The notes: generated by a model not told the origin, from the letters alone. Positions 25,213 to 33,772 are shown, counted from the first letter of the stretch. The stretch is 64,000 nt of DNA from Xenophilus sp003671765 (GCA_051414805.1 CP166702.1:5456001-5520000); one strand, 5' to 3'. Program-made: numbers and translations.

Positions 25213-27201
25213 ATGTCACAAGTCCCAGCCCCACTTCTCCAACGTGCGTGGTATGCCGCGCGCTTCCCGAAGTTCATTGCCGACTCCGAGGACGAAGTGA
25301 TAGGACAGTTGACCAACAACAGCAACCGGGGCGTGGAGCTCGAACAGCGTGACGCATGGCGAATGCAGATCGAGCTTCTAAAGAATTGGCTTCTCGGGCG
25401 CTCTGGGACAGTGCTTCTAGAGTTCAACATCCCGCGAATGGGCCTTCGCGCCGACGCGGTTCTGGTGACAGCTGGCTGTGTGATCGTGCTTGAGTTCAAG
25501 GTCGGTGAGACGGCCGCTACGCGAGCGGCGCTAGCGCAGGTTTGGCAGTACGCACTGGACACGAAGAACTTTCACGAGACAAGTCATTCCTTGCCAGTAG
25601 TGCCTGTTCTTATCCCGACAAGGCGTACCGTTTGGCAGTCATTTGCGAAGCCTTACAGCAATGACGGTGTTCGGGAGCCTGTCGCTGTCGCGCCGGACCA
25701 GTTCCCTGTCCTTCTTGATGAGCTTGTCCGCGACTTTCCCGACCCGATCGATGCGCACCTATGGATAGGAGGTCGCTACCGTCCCACGCCCACGATCGTC
25801 GAGGCGGCACGCCACCTCTATGCGCAGCACGACGTCAGAGAGATCATTCGTACTGAGGCTGATGTCACCAATCTCACTGACACGGCTCAACGACTTGAAT
25901 CAGTAATTGCAGAGGCTCGAATGTCTGGGACCAAGCACATATGCTTTGTCACAGGAGTGCCAGGTGCAGGGAAGACGCTGGTGGGCTTAAACCTCGCCGC
26001 GTTACACCGCGGGAGCGGAGACTCCCATGCGGTTTTTCTCTCAGGCAATGGGCCCTTGGTCTCTGTGTTGTGCGAGGCGCTTACCAGAGACGACGTCATT
26101 CGTCGTAGACGCAGAGGCGAGTCCATCACAAAGGTCAATGCGTCGAAGCCGGTGAAAGCCTTCATTCAGAACGTCCATCACTTTCGTGATGAGGCGCTGC
26201 GAGACCCAACTCCACCAATAGACCGCATCGTCATCTTCGACGAGGCTCAGCGCGCCTGGAATCGTGCCAAGACCGCTATGTTCATGCGGCAGAAGAAGGG
26301 GAGACCTGATTTCAGTCAGTCAGAACCGGAATTTCTTATTGAGACGATGGATCGACATGACGGCTGGGCGGTGGTCGTCTGTCTTGTGGGCGGCGGCCAA
26401 GAGATCCACACCGGTGAGGCTGGTATCGGCGCTTGGGTGGACGCGTGCGTCAATCGTTTTCCGCACTGGAAGATTTGCATGTCTGACCGCTTGATCGAGG
26501 CTGAGTATGGCGGCGGAGACCCGCTGTCGCATGCCGCCACAAAGCGAGACACACGCCTCTTTCCTGACCTCCATCTCACGGTCTCATTGCGCTCATTTCG
26601 GGCTGACAAAGTGTCGTCTTTTGTCAAGGCGATGCTTGACATGGATCGGGCGACCGCACGGCAGACGTTTGCTGAGTTCAGCGAAAGGTATCCTGTCGTT
26701 GTCACTCGCGACCTCTCAATGGCCAAGCGTTGGGTCAGAAGCAGATCTCGCGGCAATGAGCGGTTCGGCCTGCTCGGTTCGTCCAAAGCGATGCGGCTCC
26801 GGCCCCATTCAGTCGAGGTACGACTGGCCGCTGATCCTATTCACTACTTCCTAGCCGAGCCTGACGATGTGCGATCGAGTTTTTATCTCGAAGAGTGCGC
26901 GACTGAGTTCCAAGTTCAAGGTCTCGAGTTGGATTGGGCTTGCGTGGCGTGGGACGCTGATCTGCGCATGGGTCCTGACGGATGGGGTTACCACGATTTC
27001 AGCGGCAGCAAGTGGAAGAACATCCACAGCCCCGAGAACAAGAGAAATCTCAAGAACGCCTACCGCGTCCTGCTCACACGGGCCCGCCAAGGTATGGCGA
27101 TTTTTGTGCCACCAGGTGATCCCGAGGATCCAACCCGATCCCCAGCGTTCTATGACTGGACCTTCGAGTACCTACGGGATTTAGGCCTCAACGTTATTTG
27201 A
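25213..27201 (+). CDS. PD-(D/E)XK-like nuclease fused to DUF2075/Schlafen-type helicase
   Basis: A 662-residue protein. The N-terminal ~200 residues contain a nuclease-like core, LRADAVLVT ... VIVLEFKVGE, giving D81 and E94-x-K96 in PD-(D/E)XK spacing. From ~230 on, an ATPase of the DUF2075 (Schlafen group-3-like) helicase type follows, with Walker A GVPGAGKT (248-255), Walker B IVIFDEAQRAW (D343, E344) and late motifs including VQGLELDWACVAWDAD and NAYRVLLTRAR. Nuclease-helicase fusions of this layout are common as cargo of mobile elements and are candidate phage-defence effectors. That function is inferred. Confidence 0.8.
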   Translation: MSQVPAPLLQRAWYAARFPKFIADSEDEVIGQLTNNSNRGVELEQRDAWRMQIELLKNWLLGRSGTVLLEFNIPRMGLRADAVLVTAGCVIVLEFKVGETAATRAALAQVWQYALDTKNFHETSHSLPVVPVLIPTRRTVWQSFAKPYSNDGVREPVAVAPDQFPVLLDELVRDFPDPIDAHLWIGGRYRPTPTIVEAARHLYAQHDVREIIRTEADVTNLTDTAQRLESVIAEARMSGTKHICFVTGVPGAGKTLVGLNLAALHRGSGDSHAVFLSGNGPLVSVLCEALTRDDVIRRRRRGESITKVNASKPVKAFIQNVHHFRDEALRDPTPPIDRIVIFDEAQRAWNRAKTAMFMRQKKGRPDFSQSEPEFLIETMDRHDGWAVVVCLVGGGQEIHTGEAGIGAWVDACVNRFPHWKICMSDRLIEAEYGGGDPLSHAATKRDTRLFPDLHLTVSLRSFRADKVSSFVKAMLDMDRATARQTFAEFSERYPVVVTRDLSMAKRWVRSRSRGNERFGLLGSSKAMRLRPHSVEVRLAADPIHYFLAEPDDVRSSFYLEECATEFQVQGLELDWACVAWDADLRMGPDGWGYHDFSGSKWKNIHSPENKRNLKNAYRVLLTRARQGMAIFVPPGDPEDPTRSPAFYDWTFEYLRDLGLNVI

Positions 27202-27294
27202 AGCCTGTGCGCCGGTCGCGATACGTCGCAGCCGCAGTCGCGCAGCTTGGGAATTGCGCGGCTTCAGCCTGTTATCGCTGTATGACAGCAGCGT

Positions 27295-27672
27295 TCACCG
27301 TGGCTCAGTCAACACCTCACACCCCTCCCCCGTCACCGCCACCATGTGCTCCCACTGCGCCGACAGCGACCGGTCCTTGGTGACCACGGTCCAGCCGTCG
27401 GGCAGGTGGCGGATGTCGCGGGCGCCGGCGTTGAGCATGGGCTCGATGGTGAAGACCATGCCGGGCTCGAGCACGAGGCCTTCGCCGCGGCGGCCGTAGT
27501 GCAGCACGTTGGGTTCGTCGTGGTAGATGCGGCCGATGCCGTGGCCGCAGAACTCGCGCACGACGCTGAAGTGCTTGCGCTGCGCGACCGACTGGATGGC
27601 GTGGCCCACGTCGCCCAGGGTGGCGCCGGGGCGCACCTGGGCGATGCCGGCCATCATGGCTTCATGGGTCAG
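27295..27672 (-). pseudogene. Truncated methionine aminopeptidase copy (map 3' fragment)
   Basis: About 125 codons of the C-terminal half of type I methionine aminopeptidase, nearly identical to 29188-29560 within the intact gene. The metal-ligand regions GHGIGRIYHDEPNV and IEPMLNAGARD are kept, but the N-terminal half with the Asp ligands is missing. The frame ends VLTEPR instead of continuing. At its 5' junction (27672) the sequence changes to AGCCGGCAAACCGGCC. It marks the right edge of the integrated element. Confidence 0.85.
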
Positions 27673-27757
27673 CCGGCAAACCGGCCTTCGACGCCGGCTT
27701 TTGGATGCTCTAACCGGTGGCCGCGCGCTCGACTGCAAGGCGACGTCCCAAGAATGA

Positions 27758-28657
27758 TCAGGGCTCTCGGGTCAAAGTACCCCACGCGAAGCCGCCGTTG
27801 CCTCCCACGCGGAACATCTCGACCACGCCCGTCGGCCGCATGCGATACGCCACACGCAAGCCGCCCACACGAAGCCGGAGCTCGTCTCCCACGAATTCCG
27901 CGTCGCGGACGGTCGCTACGGGCTTCGCGCTTTCGGAAGCAAACAGCTGGATGATCCGTGCACGCTGGTCGGTCACACTCAACACGGCCAGCTTGACGTC
28001 ACAAAGGGCGCCCCCGCAGGCACTACCCGACCACTTGCCCAGCCACTTCTGCCGCTCGCCCTGAGCCCCACCCACCGCGCGGTCGGTGTCCAGGCCCTCG
28101 GGCCAAGCAGCCTTTTCCGCGCCGGTCGATGCCCGCGGCTCCATGCGGTCGATGCCGAGGGGCCAATAGGTAGGCGGCTCCTCGGACTTGTAGGGCTGGG
28201 CAGGCATCGGAATGCGCTTGAGCGTGCCCTTCATCACATAACTGCCCTGCCGGCTCTCAAGGGATAGCTCGTCGTTGGATTCAAGGCGATACGTGACGGT
28301 CGTAGAGCCCAGATAGGCCACCAACCTGTCTTCGGCAAGTCGACCCGGCACGCGCACCCACTCCGCCGTGCCGCTTGCGCCGCCCGTGCCGCGAAAGAGC
28401 CCCGATGACCAAACCAACCATGCAATACGTGGCTCGAGTCTTTCGACAACCAGGGTGTGTTCGCGCTGGCCGTACTGCCCGACCAAGACGCCCGACCACT
28501 TGCCGGCGAATGCTCTCTGGTTCGCGGGCACGCTGGCGGGCGCCTCGGTCACGAAGACGTCTGGCGGCAGCGGCGCGTCGAAAAGATCGGCGCGCGCATC
28601 GACGATACGAAATGCAAGAAGTCCGCAAACGGCAAGACGCACCAGCGAGTCGAGCAT
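27758..28657 (-). CDS. Exported protein of two tandem ~95-residue repeats, function unknown
   Basis: A 299-residue protein with an N-terminal export signal (LVRLAVCGLLAFRIVDARA). Two similar halves follow, about residues 51-150 and 205-297. Each opens with a KWSG-type motif (AGKWSGVLVG; LGKWSGSACG) and closes with a beta-rich TYRLESNDELSLE / AYRMRPTGVVEMF stretch, then KGTLKR or WGTLTR. I do not recognise the family. A perfect GGAGGT ribosome site seven bases before the ATG at 28657 fixes the start. It sits between the broken map and hemolysin III copies, in the place the ParD-like gene holds in the intact arrangement. Confidence 0.7.
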   Translation of the reverse strand: MLDSLVRLAVCGLLAFRIVDARADLFDAPLPPDVFVTEAPASVPANQRAFAGKWSGVLVGQYGQREHTLVVERLEPRIAWLVWSSGLFRGTGGASGTAEWVRVPGRLAEDRLVAYLGSTTVTYRLESNDELSLESRQGSYVMKGTLKRIPMPAQPYKSEEPPTYWPLGIDRMEPRASTGAEKAAWPEGLDTDRAVGGAQGERQKWLGKWSGSACGGALCDVKLAVLSVTDQRARIIQLFASESAKPVATVRDAEFVGDELRLRVGGLRVAYRMRPTGVVEMFRVGGNGGFAWGTLTREP

Positions 28658-28722
28658 GAGACCTCCATTTGTCGAGCAGCGCTTCCGCGCGCATCCGATG
28701 ATGGCAGCGCCGACCGGACCGC

Positions 28723-29128
28723 TCAAGCCGCCGAATGCCACAACGCCGCAAAGAAGTGGCCCGTGCTCCCGCCCAGCACGAACAGGTGCCACACGAAGTG
28801 CGCATACCGCACCCGTGAATCGAGCAGGAACACCACCGCCCCCAGCGTGTACGACACGCCCCGGCCAGCAGCCACCAGAGCCCCGCGGCCGACATGCGCT
28901 CGATGAGCGGCACCGCGGCCACCAAGGCGACCCAGCCCATGGCCACGTACAGGCCAGACCACAGCGGGTGCTTCAGCCGGTCGAGCAGCATCGCGCCCAC
29001 GCCGATGGCGGCGGCGGACCACACGATGGCGAACAGCGACCAGCCCCACGCGCCCTTGAGCACGCCCAGCGCGAAGGGCATGTAGCTGCCGGCGATGAAG
29101 AGCTAGATCGACGCGTGGTCGAGCCGGC
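28723..29128 (-). pseudogene. Truncated, frameshifted hemolysin III copy
   Basis: Roughly the last 130 codons of the hemolysin-III gene at 30404, with high identity (start at the RLDHAS region, then VLKGAWGWSLFAIVW, LKHPLWSGLYVAMGWV, ending GHFFAALWHSAA). A frameshift in the region of GVSYTLGAVV splits it over two frames, a codon is lost in HPLWSTGLY, and the N-terminal third is absent. Its 5' junction (29128) runs into AGCCGGCAAACACG, very like the junction of the truncated map copy. Confidence 0.85.
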
Positions 29129-29945
29129 AAACACGCTGATTCCGGGTTTTGGCGCGCCCTGGCAGTCGACGTTCGAGCAGTTCAGTCAACACCTCACACC
29201 CCTCCCCCGTCACAGCCACCATGTGCTCCCACTGCGCCGACAGCGACCGGTCCTTGGTGACCACGGTCCAGCCGTCGGGCAGGTGGCGGATGTCGCGGGC
29301 GCCGGCGTTGAGCATGGGCTCGATGGTGAAGACCATGCCGGGCTCGAGCACGAGGCCTTCGCCGCGGCGGCCGTAGTGCAGCACGTTGGGTTCGTCGTGG
29401 TAGATGCGGCCGATGCCGTGGCCGCAGAACTCGCGCACGATGCTGAAGCGCTCGCGCTGCGCCACCGACTGGATGGCGTGGCCCACGTCGCCCAGGGTGG
29501 CGCCGGGGCGCACCTGGGCGATGCCGGCCGTCATGGCTTCGTGCGTGGTCTCGACCAGCCGGCGGGCCAGCACGCCGGGCGTGCCCACGTAGTACATGCG
29601 GCTGGTGTCGCCGAACCAGCCTTCGTGGTTCACGGCGACGTCGATGTTCACGATGTCGCCCTTCTTCAGGATCTTGTCGGGCGACGGGATGCCGTGGCAC
29701 ACCACCTGGTTGACCGACGTGAGGATGGTCTTGGGGTAGCCCTGGTACCCCAGGTTGGCGGGGATGGTGCGCTGCACGTTCACGATGTGGTCGTGGCAGA
29801 TGCGGTCCAGCGCGTCGGTGCTCACGCCGGGCACGACGTGCGGCTCGATCATGGCCAGCACCTCGGCCGCGAGCTGGCCGGCGCGGCGTGCCATGGCGAT
29901 CTCTTCGGGCGTCTTGATGGAGACGCCGTGGCGGGTGGCCGTCAT
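29103..29945 (-). CDS. map: Type I methionine aminopeptidase
   Basis: A 280-residue cytosolic enzyme that removes N-terminal methionine from new proteins. The two-metal site is complete: D in VNIDVAVNH and D in WFGDTSRM, H in GHGIGRIYH, E in FTIEPML and the late E in SAQWEHMVAV. The usual family end is near VLTELL. Here the frame runs ~22 residues further through a junction and ends inside the broken hemolysin III copy (RLDHASI), so its C-terminus is a chimera created by rearrangement. The ParD-like gene lies 23 bases upstream in the same direction. Confidence 0.92.
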   Translation of the reverse strand: MTATRHGVSIKTPEEIAMARRAGQLAAEVLAMIEPHVVPGVSTDALDRICHDHIVNVQRTIPANLGYQGYPKTILTSVNQVVCHGIPSPDKILKKGDIVNIDVAVNHEGWFGDTSRMYYVGTPGVLARRLVETTHEAMTAGIAQVRPGATLGDVGHAIQSVAQRERFSIVREFCGHGIGRIYHDEPNVLHYGRRGEGLVLEPGMVFTIEPMLNAGARDIRHLPDGWTVVTKDRSLSAQWEHMVAVTGEGCEVLTELLERRLPGRAKTRNQRVCRLDHASI

Positions 29946-29968
29946 GCTGGCTGCGCGCCCTTCTTCCT

Positions 29969-30256
29969 TCAATGCTTGCGGGCCGTGGCGGCGCCGCGGG
30001 CCTTGCTGCCGGTGGCGTTGCTGCTGCTGGCGGCGGTCGCCGGTGGGGCGACGGCGGCGGCCAGGTCCAGCCCGCCGGCCAGCTCCGCCTGCACCAGCAT
30101 GCGGGCGATCTCGCGGTGGTCCAGCTCGGGGTGCATCTCGGCCAGCATGCCGACGCGCATCCAGTGCTCGGCCTGGGCGTTGATCGAGCGGCTGAGCGCA
30201 TTGCCCGCCACGCGCAGGTTCTCGTGCATCTGGTCGGAAATCTTGACGATGCCCAT
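29969..30256 (-). CDS. ParD-like ribbon-helix-helix protein
   Basis: A 95-residue protein with the start of the ParD-like antitoxin family (MGIVKISDQMHENLRVAG, then LSRSINAQAEHWMRVGMLAE). It contains a ribbon-helix-helix DNA-binding core followed by a low-complexity Ala/Ser tail. No ParE-type toxin gene is adjacent. The next gene is map instead. GGAG stands eight bases before the ATG. A near-perfect palindrome directly upstream (30272-30298) is the likely autoregulatory operator. It may control map expression rather than act as an antitoxin (inference). Confidence 0.82.
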   Translation of the reverse strand: MGIVKISDQMHENLRVAGNALSRSINAQAEHWMRVGMLAEMHPELDHREIARMLVQAELAGGLDLAAAVAPPATAASSSNATGSKARGAATARKH

Positions 30257-30271
30257 GGCCAATCTCCATAT

Positions 30272-30298
30272 GAAACGTATACACAGTGTATTCGTTTC
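30272..30298. promoter_or_regulatory. Palindromic operator of the ParD-like gene
   Basis: GAAACGTATACAC (30272-30284), a single central A, then GTGTATTCGTTTC (30286-30298): 12 of 13 positions are complementary. It lies 16 bases upstream of the ParD-like start codon and is AT-rich in an otherwise GC-rich region, where it would overlap the promoter. Ribbon-helix-helix proteins bind such inverted repeats. Confidence 0.7.
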
Positions 30299-30403
30299 GT
30301 ATGGTCCCACCGCGGGCATGGCCATGACCCCGGCCAAAGACCGGGCGCTGCGCGATGGCGAAGGTCGGGTGGGCGGCCTGACGAGCCGACGTGGCGGCCG
30401 CCC

Positions 30404-31060
30404 TCAGGCCGCCGAATGCCACAACGCCGCGAAGAAGTGGCAGGTGCTACCGCCCAGCACGAACAGGTGCCACACGAAGTGCGCATACCGCACCCGTGAA
30501 TCGAGCAGGAACACCACCGCCCCCAGCGTGTACGACACGCCCCCGGCCAGCAGCCACCACAGGCCCGCGGCCGACATGCGCTCGATGAGCGGCACGGCGG
30601 CCACCACGGCCACCCAGCCCATGGCGACGTAGAGGCCGGTGGACCACAGCGGGTGCTTCAGCCGATCCAACAGCTTGGCGCCCACGCCGAGGGCGGCGGC
30701 GGCCCACACGATGGCGAACAGCGACCAGCCCCACGCGCCCTTGAGCACGCCCAGCACATAGGGCATGTAGCTGCCGGCGATGAAGAGGTAGATCGACGCG
30801 TGGTCGAGCCGGTTGAACCACAGCTTGGCGCGGCCGGCCGGCAGCGCGTGGTACAGCGTAGAGACGAGGTACAGCAGGATGGCCGTGCCCGCGAAGACGC
30901 TGGCGGCGACGACCTGCGCCGGGTCGCCGCGCTGCGCCGCGTGCTGCACGAGGATGGGCAGCGACGCGATGGCCAGCAGACAGCCCAGGCCGTGGCTGAT
31001 GGCGTTGGCGATTTCTTCGCCGAGGGTCTGATCGCGGATGGTGGTGATGGAGGCGGCCAT
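30404..31060 (-). CDS. Hemolysin III family membrane protein
   Basis: A 218-residue protein with seven predicted membrane segments, of the hemolysin III / TrhA (YqfA) family related to PAQR receptors. Typical motifs are NAISHGLGCLLAIAS near the N-terminus, STLYHALP with a conserved His, RLDHASIYLFIAGSYMP, and the C-terminal HFVWHLFVLGGSTCHF with its paired histidines (zinc site). In bacteria it is linked to membrane-fluidity control rather than haemolysis. It is the intact parent of the fragment at 28723-29128. Confidence 0.9.
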   Translation of the reverse strand: MAASITTIRDQTLGEEIANAISHGLGCLLAIASLPILVQHAAQRGDPAQVVAASVFAGTAILLYLVSTLYHALPAGRAKLWFNRLDHASIYLFIAGSYMPYVLGVLKGAWGWSLFAIVWAAAALGVGAKLLDRLKHPLWSTGLYVAMGWVAVVAAVPLIERMSAAGLWWLLAGGVSYTLGAVVFLLDSRVRYAHFVWHLFVLGGSTCHFFAALWHSAA

Positions 31061-31175
31061 GGCAGGAAGACGGGCGGGCGGGTGCGTGTTGCAAGCTGGC
31101 AAGCAACACGCGGGCCATGCCCGTGCGGCTGCGGCGGGATGGCCGATGCTAGCGGGGCGGCGTGACAGGCGGGCG

Positions 31176-32057
31176 TCAGCCCTTGCCGGTGGCGGCGCGG
31201 TACAGGCCCTCGACCTTGGGCACGTTGGCTTCCAGCCGCTTGATGCGGTCGGGGCCGGTGGGGTGGGTCGACAAAAAGCTCAGCGCGCCGGGCGTGCCCT
31301 TGCCGTTGCCGACCTGGGCCATCTTGTTCCACAGGCTGACGGAGGCCTTGGGGTCGTAGCCGGCGCGCGCGGCGAGTTCCAGGCCGACCAGGTCGGCCTC
31401 GGTCTCGTCGTCGCGGCTGAACTTGAGCGCCAGCAGCTGCGAGCCGCCGCGTGCGGCCAGGTCGCCCCACTGGCCCAGGCCCAGCATGGCGGCGCCCATC
31501 TGCAGGGCGGTGCTGGTGCCGGTGGTCTTGGCCAGGCGCTCGCGGGCGTGCTCGCGCAGGGCGTGAGCCATTTCGTGGCCCATGACCATGGCGATCTCGT
31601 CGTCGCTGAGCTTCAGCTGGTCGAGGATGCCGGTGAAGAAGGCGATCTTGCCGCCAGGCATGCAGAAGGCATTAACCTGCTGGCTGCCGATGAGGTTGAC
31701 CTCCCACTTCCACCCCGCGGCGCGCTCGTTCCACTTGGCGGCGAAGGGGATCATCTTCTTGGCGATGGCGCGCAGCTTCTGCAGCTGGGCATTGCTCTCG
31801 GGCGCCAGGGCCTTCTTGGCCTGGGCCTGCTGCAGCAGCTGGCCGTACTGCTGGACGGCGGCCTTCTCCAATGCGTCGGCCGGGACGAGGGTGCGGGTCA
31901 TCGACGGCTTGCCGACGTCGACCTGGGCCAGTGCGGGGCCGGTGGCGGCCATCGCTGCGGCCGCGAGCAGGAAGGCGCGGCGGGACTGCCAGGGTGCGGC
32001 CGGGTCGGCAGAAGAGGACGACAGGAAGAAAGATGAGGAGGCGCAGCGTTGGCACAT
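31176..32057 (-). CDS. M48-family metallopeptidase
   Basis: A 293-residue exported zinc protease. A leader with RRAFLLAAAAMAATGPALAQ ends around residue 45. The zinc site is MGHEMAHALREHARER, and the third ligand lies in DDETEADLVGLELAARAG. An FLSTHPTGPDRIKRLE tail is typical of the periplasmic LoiP/YcaL/BepA-like group that handles misfolded outer-membrane proteins. The start at 32057 adds ~25 residues before the hydrophobic leader, and a slightly later start is possible. Confidence 0.88.
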   Translation of the reverse strand: MCQRCASSSFFLSSSSADPAAPWQSRRAFLLAAAAMAATGPALAQVDVGKPSMTRTLVPADALEKAAVQQYGQLLQQAQAKKALAPESNAQLQKLRAIAKKMIPFAAKWNERAAGWKWEVNLIGSQQVNAFCMPGGKIAFFTGILDQLKLSDDEIAMVMGHEMAHALREHARERLAKTTGTSTALQMGAAMLGLGQWGDLAARGGSQLLALKFSRDDETEADLVGLELAARAGYDPKASVSLWNKMAQVGNGKGTPGALSFLSTHPTGPDRIKRLEANVPKVEGLYRAATGKG

Positions 32058-32245
32058 GGCCGGGAAGATAGAGGCGGCTGCGGCAAAACCCAAGCGATGG
32101 CGGCGGGCGGCCAAGGTCATTTTGCTGGGCCGGTGCTTGTGCGCAGGCCGCGTGCCCTCACCCGGGCCCTCTCCCGGCGGGACAGGGAGCAATACCGGAC
32201 GCGCGTCAGTCTGAAGGCCGCACGGCTCGGGGAGAATGGCGGCCC

Positions 32246-33628
32246 ATGTCCGTTCCCCCACGCAGCGCTGCCGACACGGCGGCCTCACGCGCCGAGCCGG
32301 CCGCATCCGCCGACGCGCCGGCCAGGCTCCCCTGGCACGAAACGCTCAAGGTGTATCTCGAACCCGCGACGCTGCGGATGTTCGCGCTGGGCTTCGCGGC
32401 GGGGCTGCCGCTGCTGCTGGTGCTGGGCACGCTGAGCTTTCGCCTGCGCGAGGCAGGCATCGACCGCGCCACCATCGGCTACCTGAGCTGGGTGGGCCTG
32501 GCCTACGGCTTCAAGTGGGTGTGGGCGCCGCTGGTCGACCGGCTGCCGCTGCCGCCGCTGACCACGTTACTGGGGCGTCGGCGCGGCTGGCTGCTCTTTG
32601 CCCAGGCGATGGTCATCGTCGGGCTGGCGGGCATGGCGATGAACGACCCGCGCGCGGGGCTGGAGCCGCTGGTGTGGTGCGCGCTGCTGGTGGCCTTCGG
32701 CTCGGCCACGCAGGACATCGCGCTGGACGCCTTTCGCATCGAGTCGGCCGAATCGCGCAAGCAGGCGGCGCTGGCCGCGGCCTACCAGACGGGCTACCGG
32801 CTCGCGATGATCTGGGCCGGCGCGGGCGTGCTGTGGGTGGCGGCCTGGGCAGAGGCGTCGGCCGCCCCGGCCACCGCCGCCGGCTACCAGGACGGCGCCT
32901 GGCGCACGGCCTACCTGGTGATGGCCGCGTCGATGGCGGTGGGCGTGCTGACGGTGCTGCTGTCGCCAGAGCCCGCGCGGCGCGAACTGCCGCCGGCGAA
33001 GAACGCGGCCGACTGGCTGCGCAGCGCGCTGGTGGAGCCCTTTGCCGACTTCATCCGCCGCTACCGCTGGCAGGCGGCGCTGATCCTGGCGTTGATCGCC
33101 ATCTACCGCATCAGCGACGTGGTGATGGGCATCATGGCCAACCCCTTCTACGTGGACATGGGCTTCACCAAGGACGAGGTGGCCACGGTCAGCAAGATCT
33201 ACGGCGTGGTGATGACGCTGGTGGGTGCCTTCGTGGGCGGCGTGCTGTCGATGCGCCTGGGCGTGATGCGGGTGCTGATGCTGGGCGCCGTGCTCAGCGC
33301 CGCCACCAACCTGCTCTATGCCTGGCTGGGCACGCGCGGGCACGACGTGTCGGCGCTGGTGGCGGTGGTGTCGGCCGACAACCTGGCCGGCGGCATCGCG
33401 TCGGCGGCCTTCATCGCCTACCTGTCGAGCCTCACGAACGTGAGCTATTCGGCCACGCAGTACGCGCTCTTCAGCTCGATGATGCTGCTGCTGCCCAAAT
33501 TCATCGCGGGCTACTCCGGCGCCTTCGTTGATGCTTTTGGTTACCAGATGTTCTTCACCGCCACCGCGCTCCTGGGCGTGCCGGTGCTGGTGTTGGTGGC
33601 CCTGGCCTCTCGAGCCAAAAAGGCCTGA
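32246..33628 (+). CDS. ampG: AmpG-like major facilitator permease
   Basis: A 460-residue inner-membrane protein of the AmpG type, which imports anhydro-muropeptides during cell-wall recycling. After a ~35-residue polar N-terminus come 12 or more membrane segments with family motifs: FAAGLPLLLVLGTLSFRLRE, SWVGLAYGFKWVWAPLVDR, GSATQDIALDAFRIE and YAWLGTRGHD. Length and motif order are those of AmpG. The specific substrate is inferred from family. It is followed by a hairpin terminator. Confidence 0.87.
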   Translation: MSVPPRSAADTAASRAEPAASADAPARLPWHETLKVYLEPATLRMFALGFAAGLPLLLVLGTLSFRLREAGIDRATIGYLSWVGLAYGFKWVWAPLVDRLPLPPLTTLLGRRRGWLLFAQAMVIVGLAGMAMNDPRAGLEPLVWCALLVAFGSATQDIALDAFRIESAESRKQAALAAAYQTGYRLAMIWAGAGVLWVAAWAEASAAPATAAGYQDGAWRTAYLVMAASMAVGVLTVLLSPEPARRELPPAKNAADWLRSALVEPFADFIRRYRWQAALILALIAIYRISDVVMGIMANPFYVDMGFTKDEVATVSKIYGVVMTLVGAFVGGVLSMRLGVMRVLMLGAVLSAATNLLYAWLGTRGHDVSALVAVVSADNLAGGIASAAFIAYLSSLTNVSYSATQYALFSSMMLLLPKFIAGYSGAFVDAFGYQMFFTATALLGVPVLVLVALASRAKKA

Positions 33629-33653
33629 AACGCCCGCCAGCCGGGGCCGAGCA

Positions 33654-33675
33654 GCTATCGATCCGATAGCGTTTT
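33654..33675 (+). terminator. Terminator after ampG
   Basis: GCTATCG (33654-33660) pairs perfectly with CGATAGC (33664-33670) over a three-base loop, then GTTTT. It is a member of the same 'gatagc' repeat family as 15578 and 61678. Confidence 0.6.
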
Positions 33676-33772
33676 GGCGCGCTGTGCTTTGCGCTGTGCA
33701 CCGACAGCCGGCGGCAGGCGGGCTGGTACGCTCGCGGCTCCCCCTCCCGGCCACATTCCTGACACATCGATC

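Larger units (their letters stand above)
21120..27290. mobile_element. Lower-GC integrated element: ParB-ParB-recombinase-zinc-finger operon plus nuclease-helicase
   Basis: The five genes at 21179-27201 have visibly lower GC and different codon use from both flanks, and encode a large serine recombinase and plasmid-partition-like proteins. The element is wedged between a broken permease (ending 21119) and a broken methionine aminopeptidase fragment (from 27295). The ends are approximate: serine recombinases leave only a two-base core, and I could not identify attachment sites. Confidence 0.6.

Noticed and set aside
27673..27725. Hairpin with CTCTAACC near the truncated map junction, suggestive of an attC or terminator
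   Set aside because: It does not fit the GTTRRRY/RYYYAAC pair, and the T-run is short. It was kept only as part of the junction motif.
28368..30632. Long plus-strand frame across the map/hlyIII region
   Set aside because: It runs antisense to map, the ParD-like gene and hlyIII, and its repeats merely mirror the duplicated genes on the other strand.
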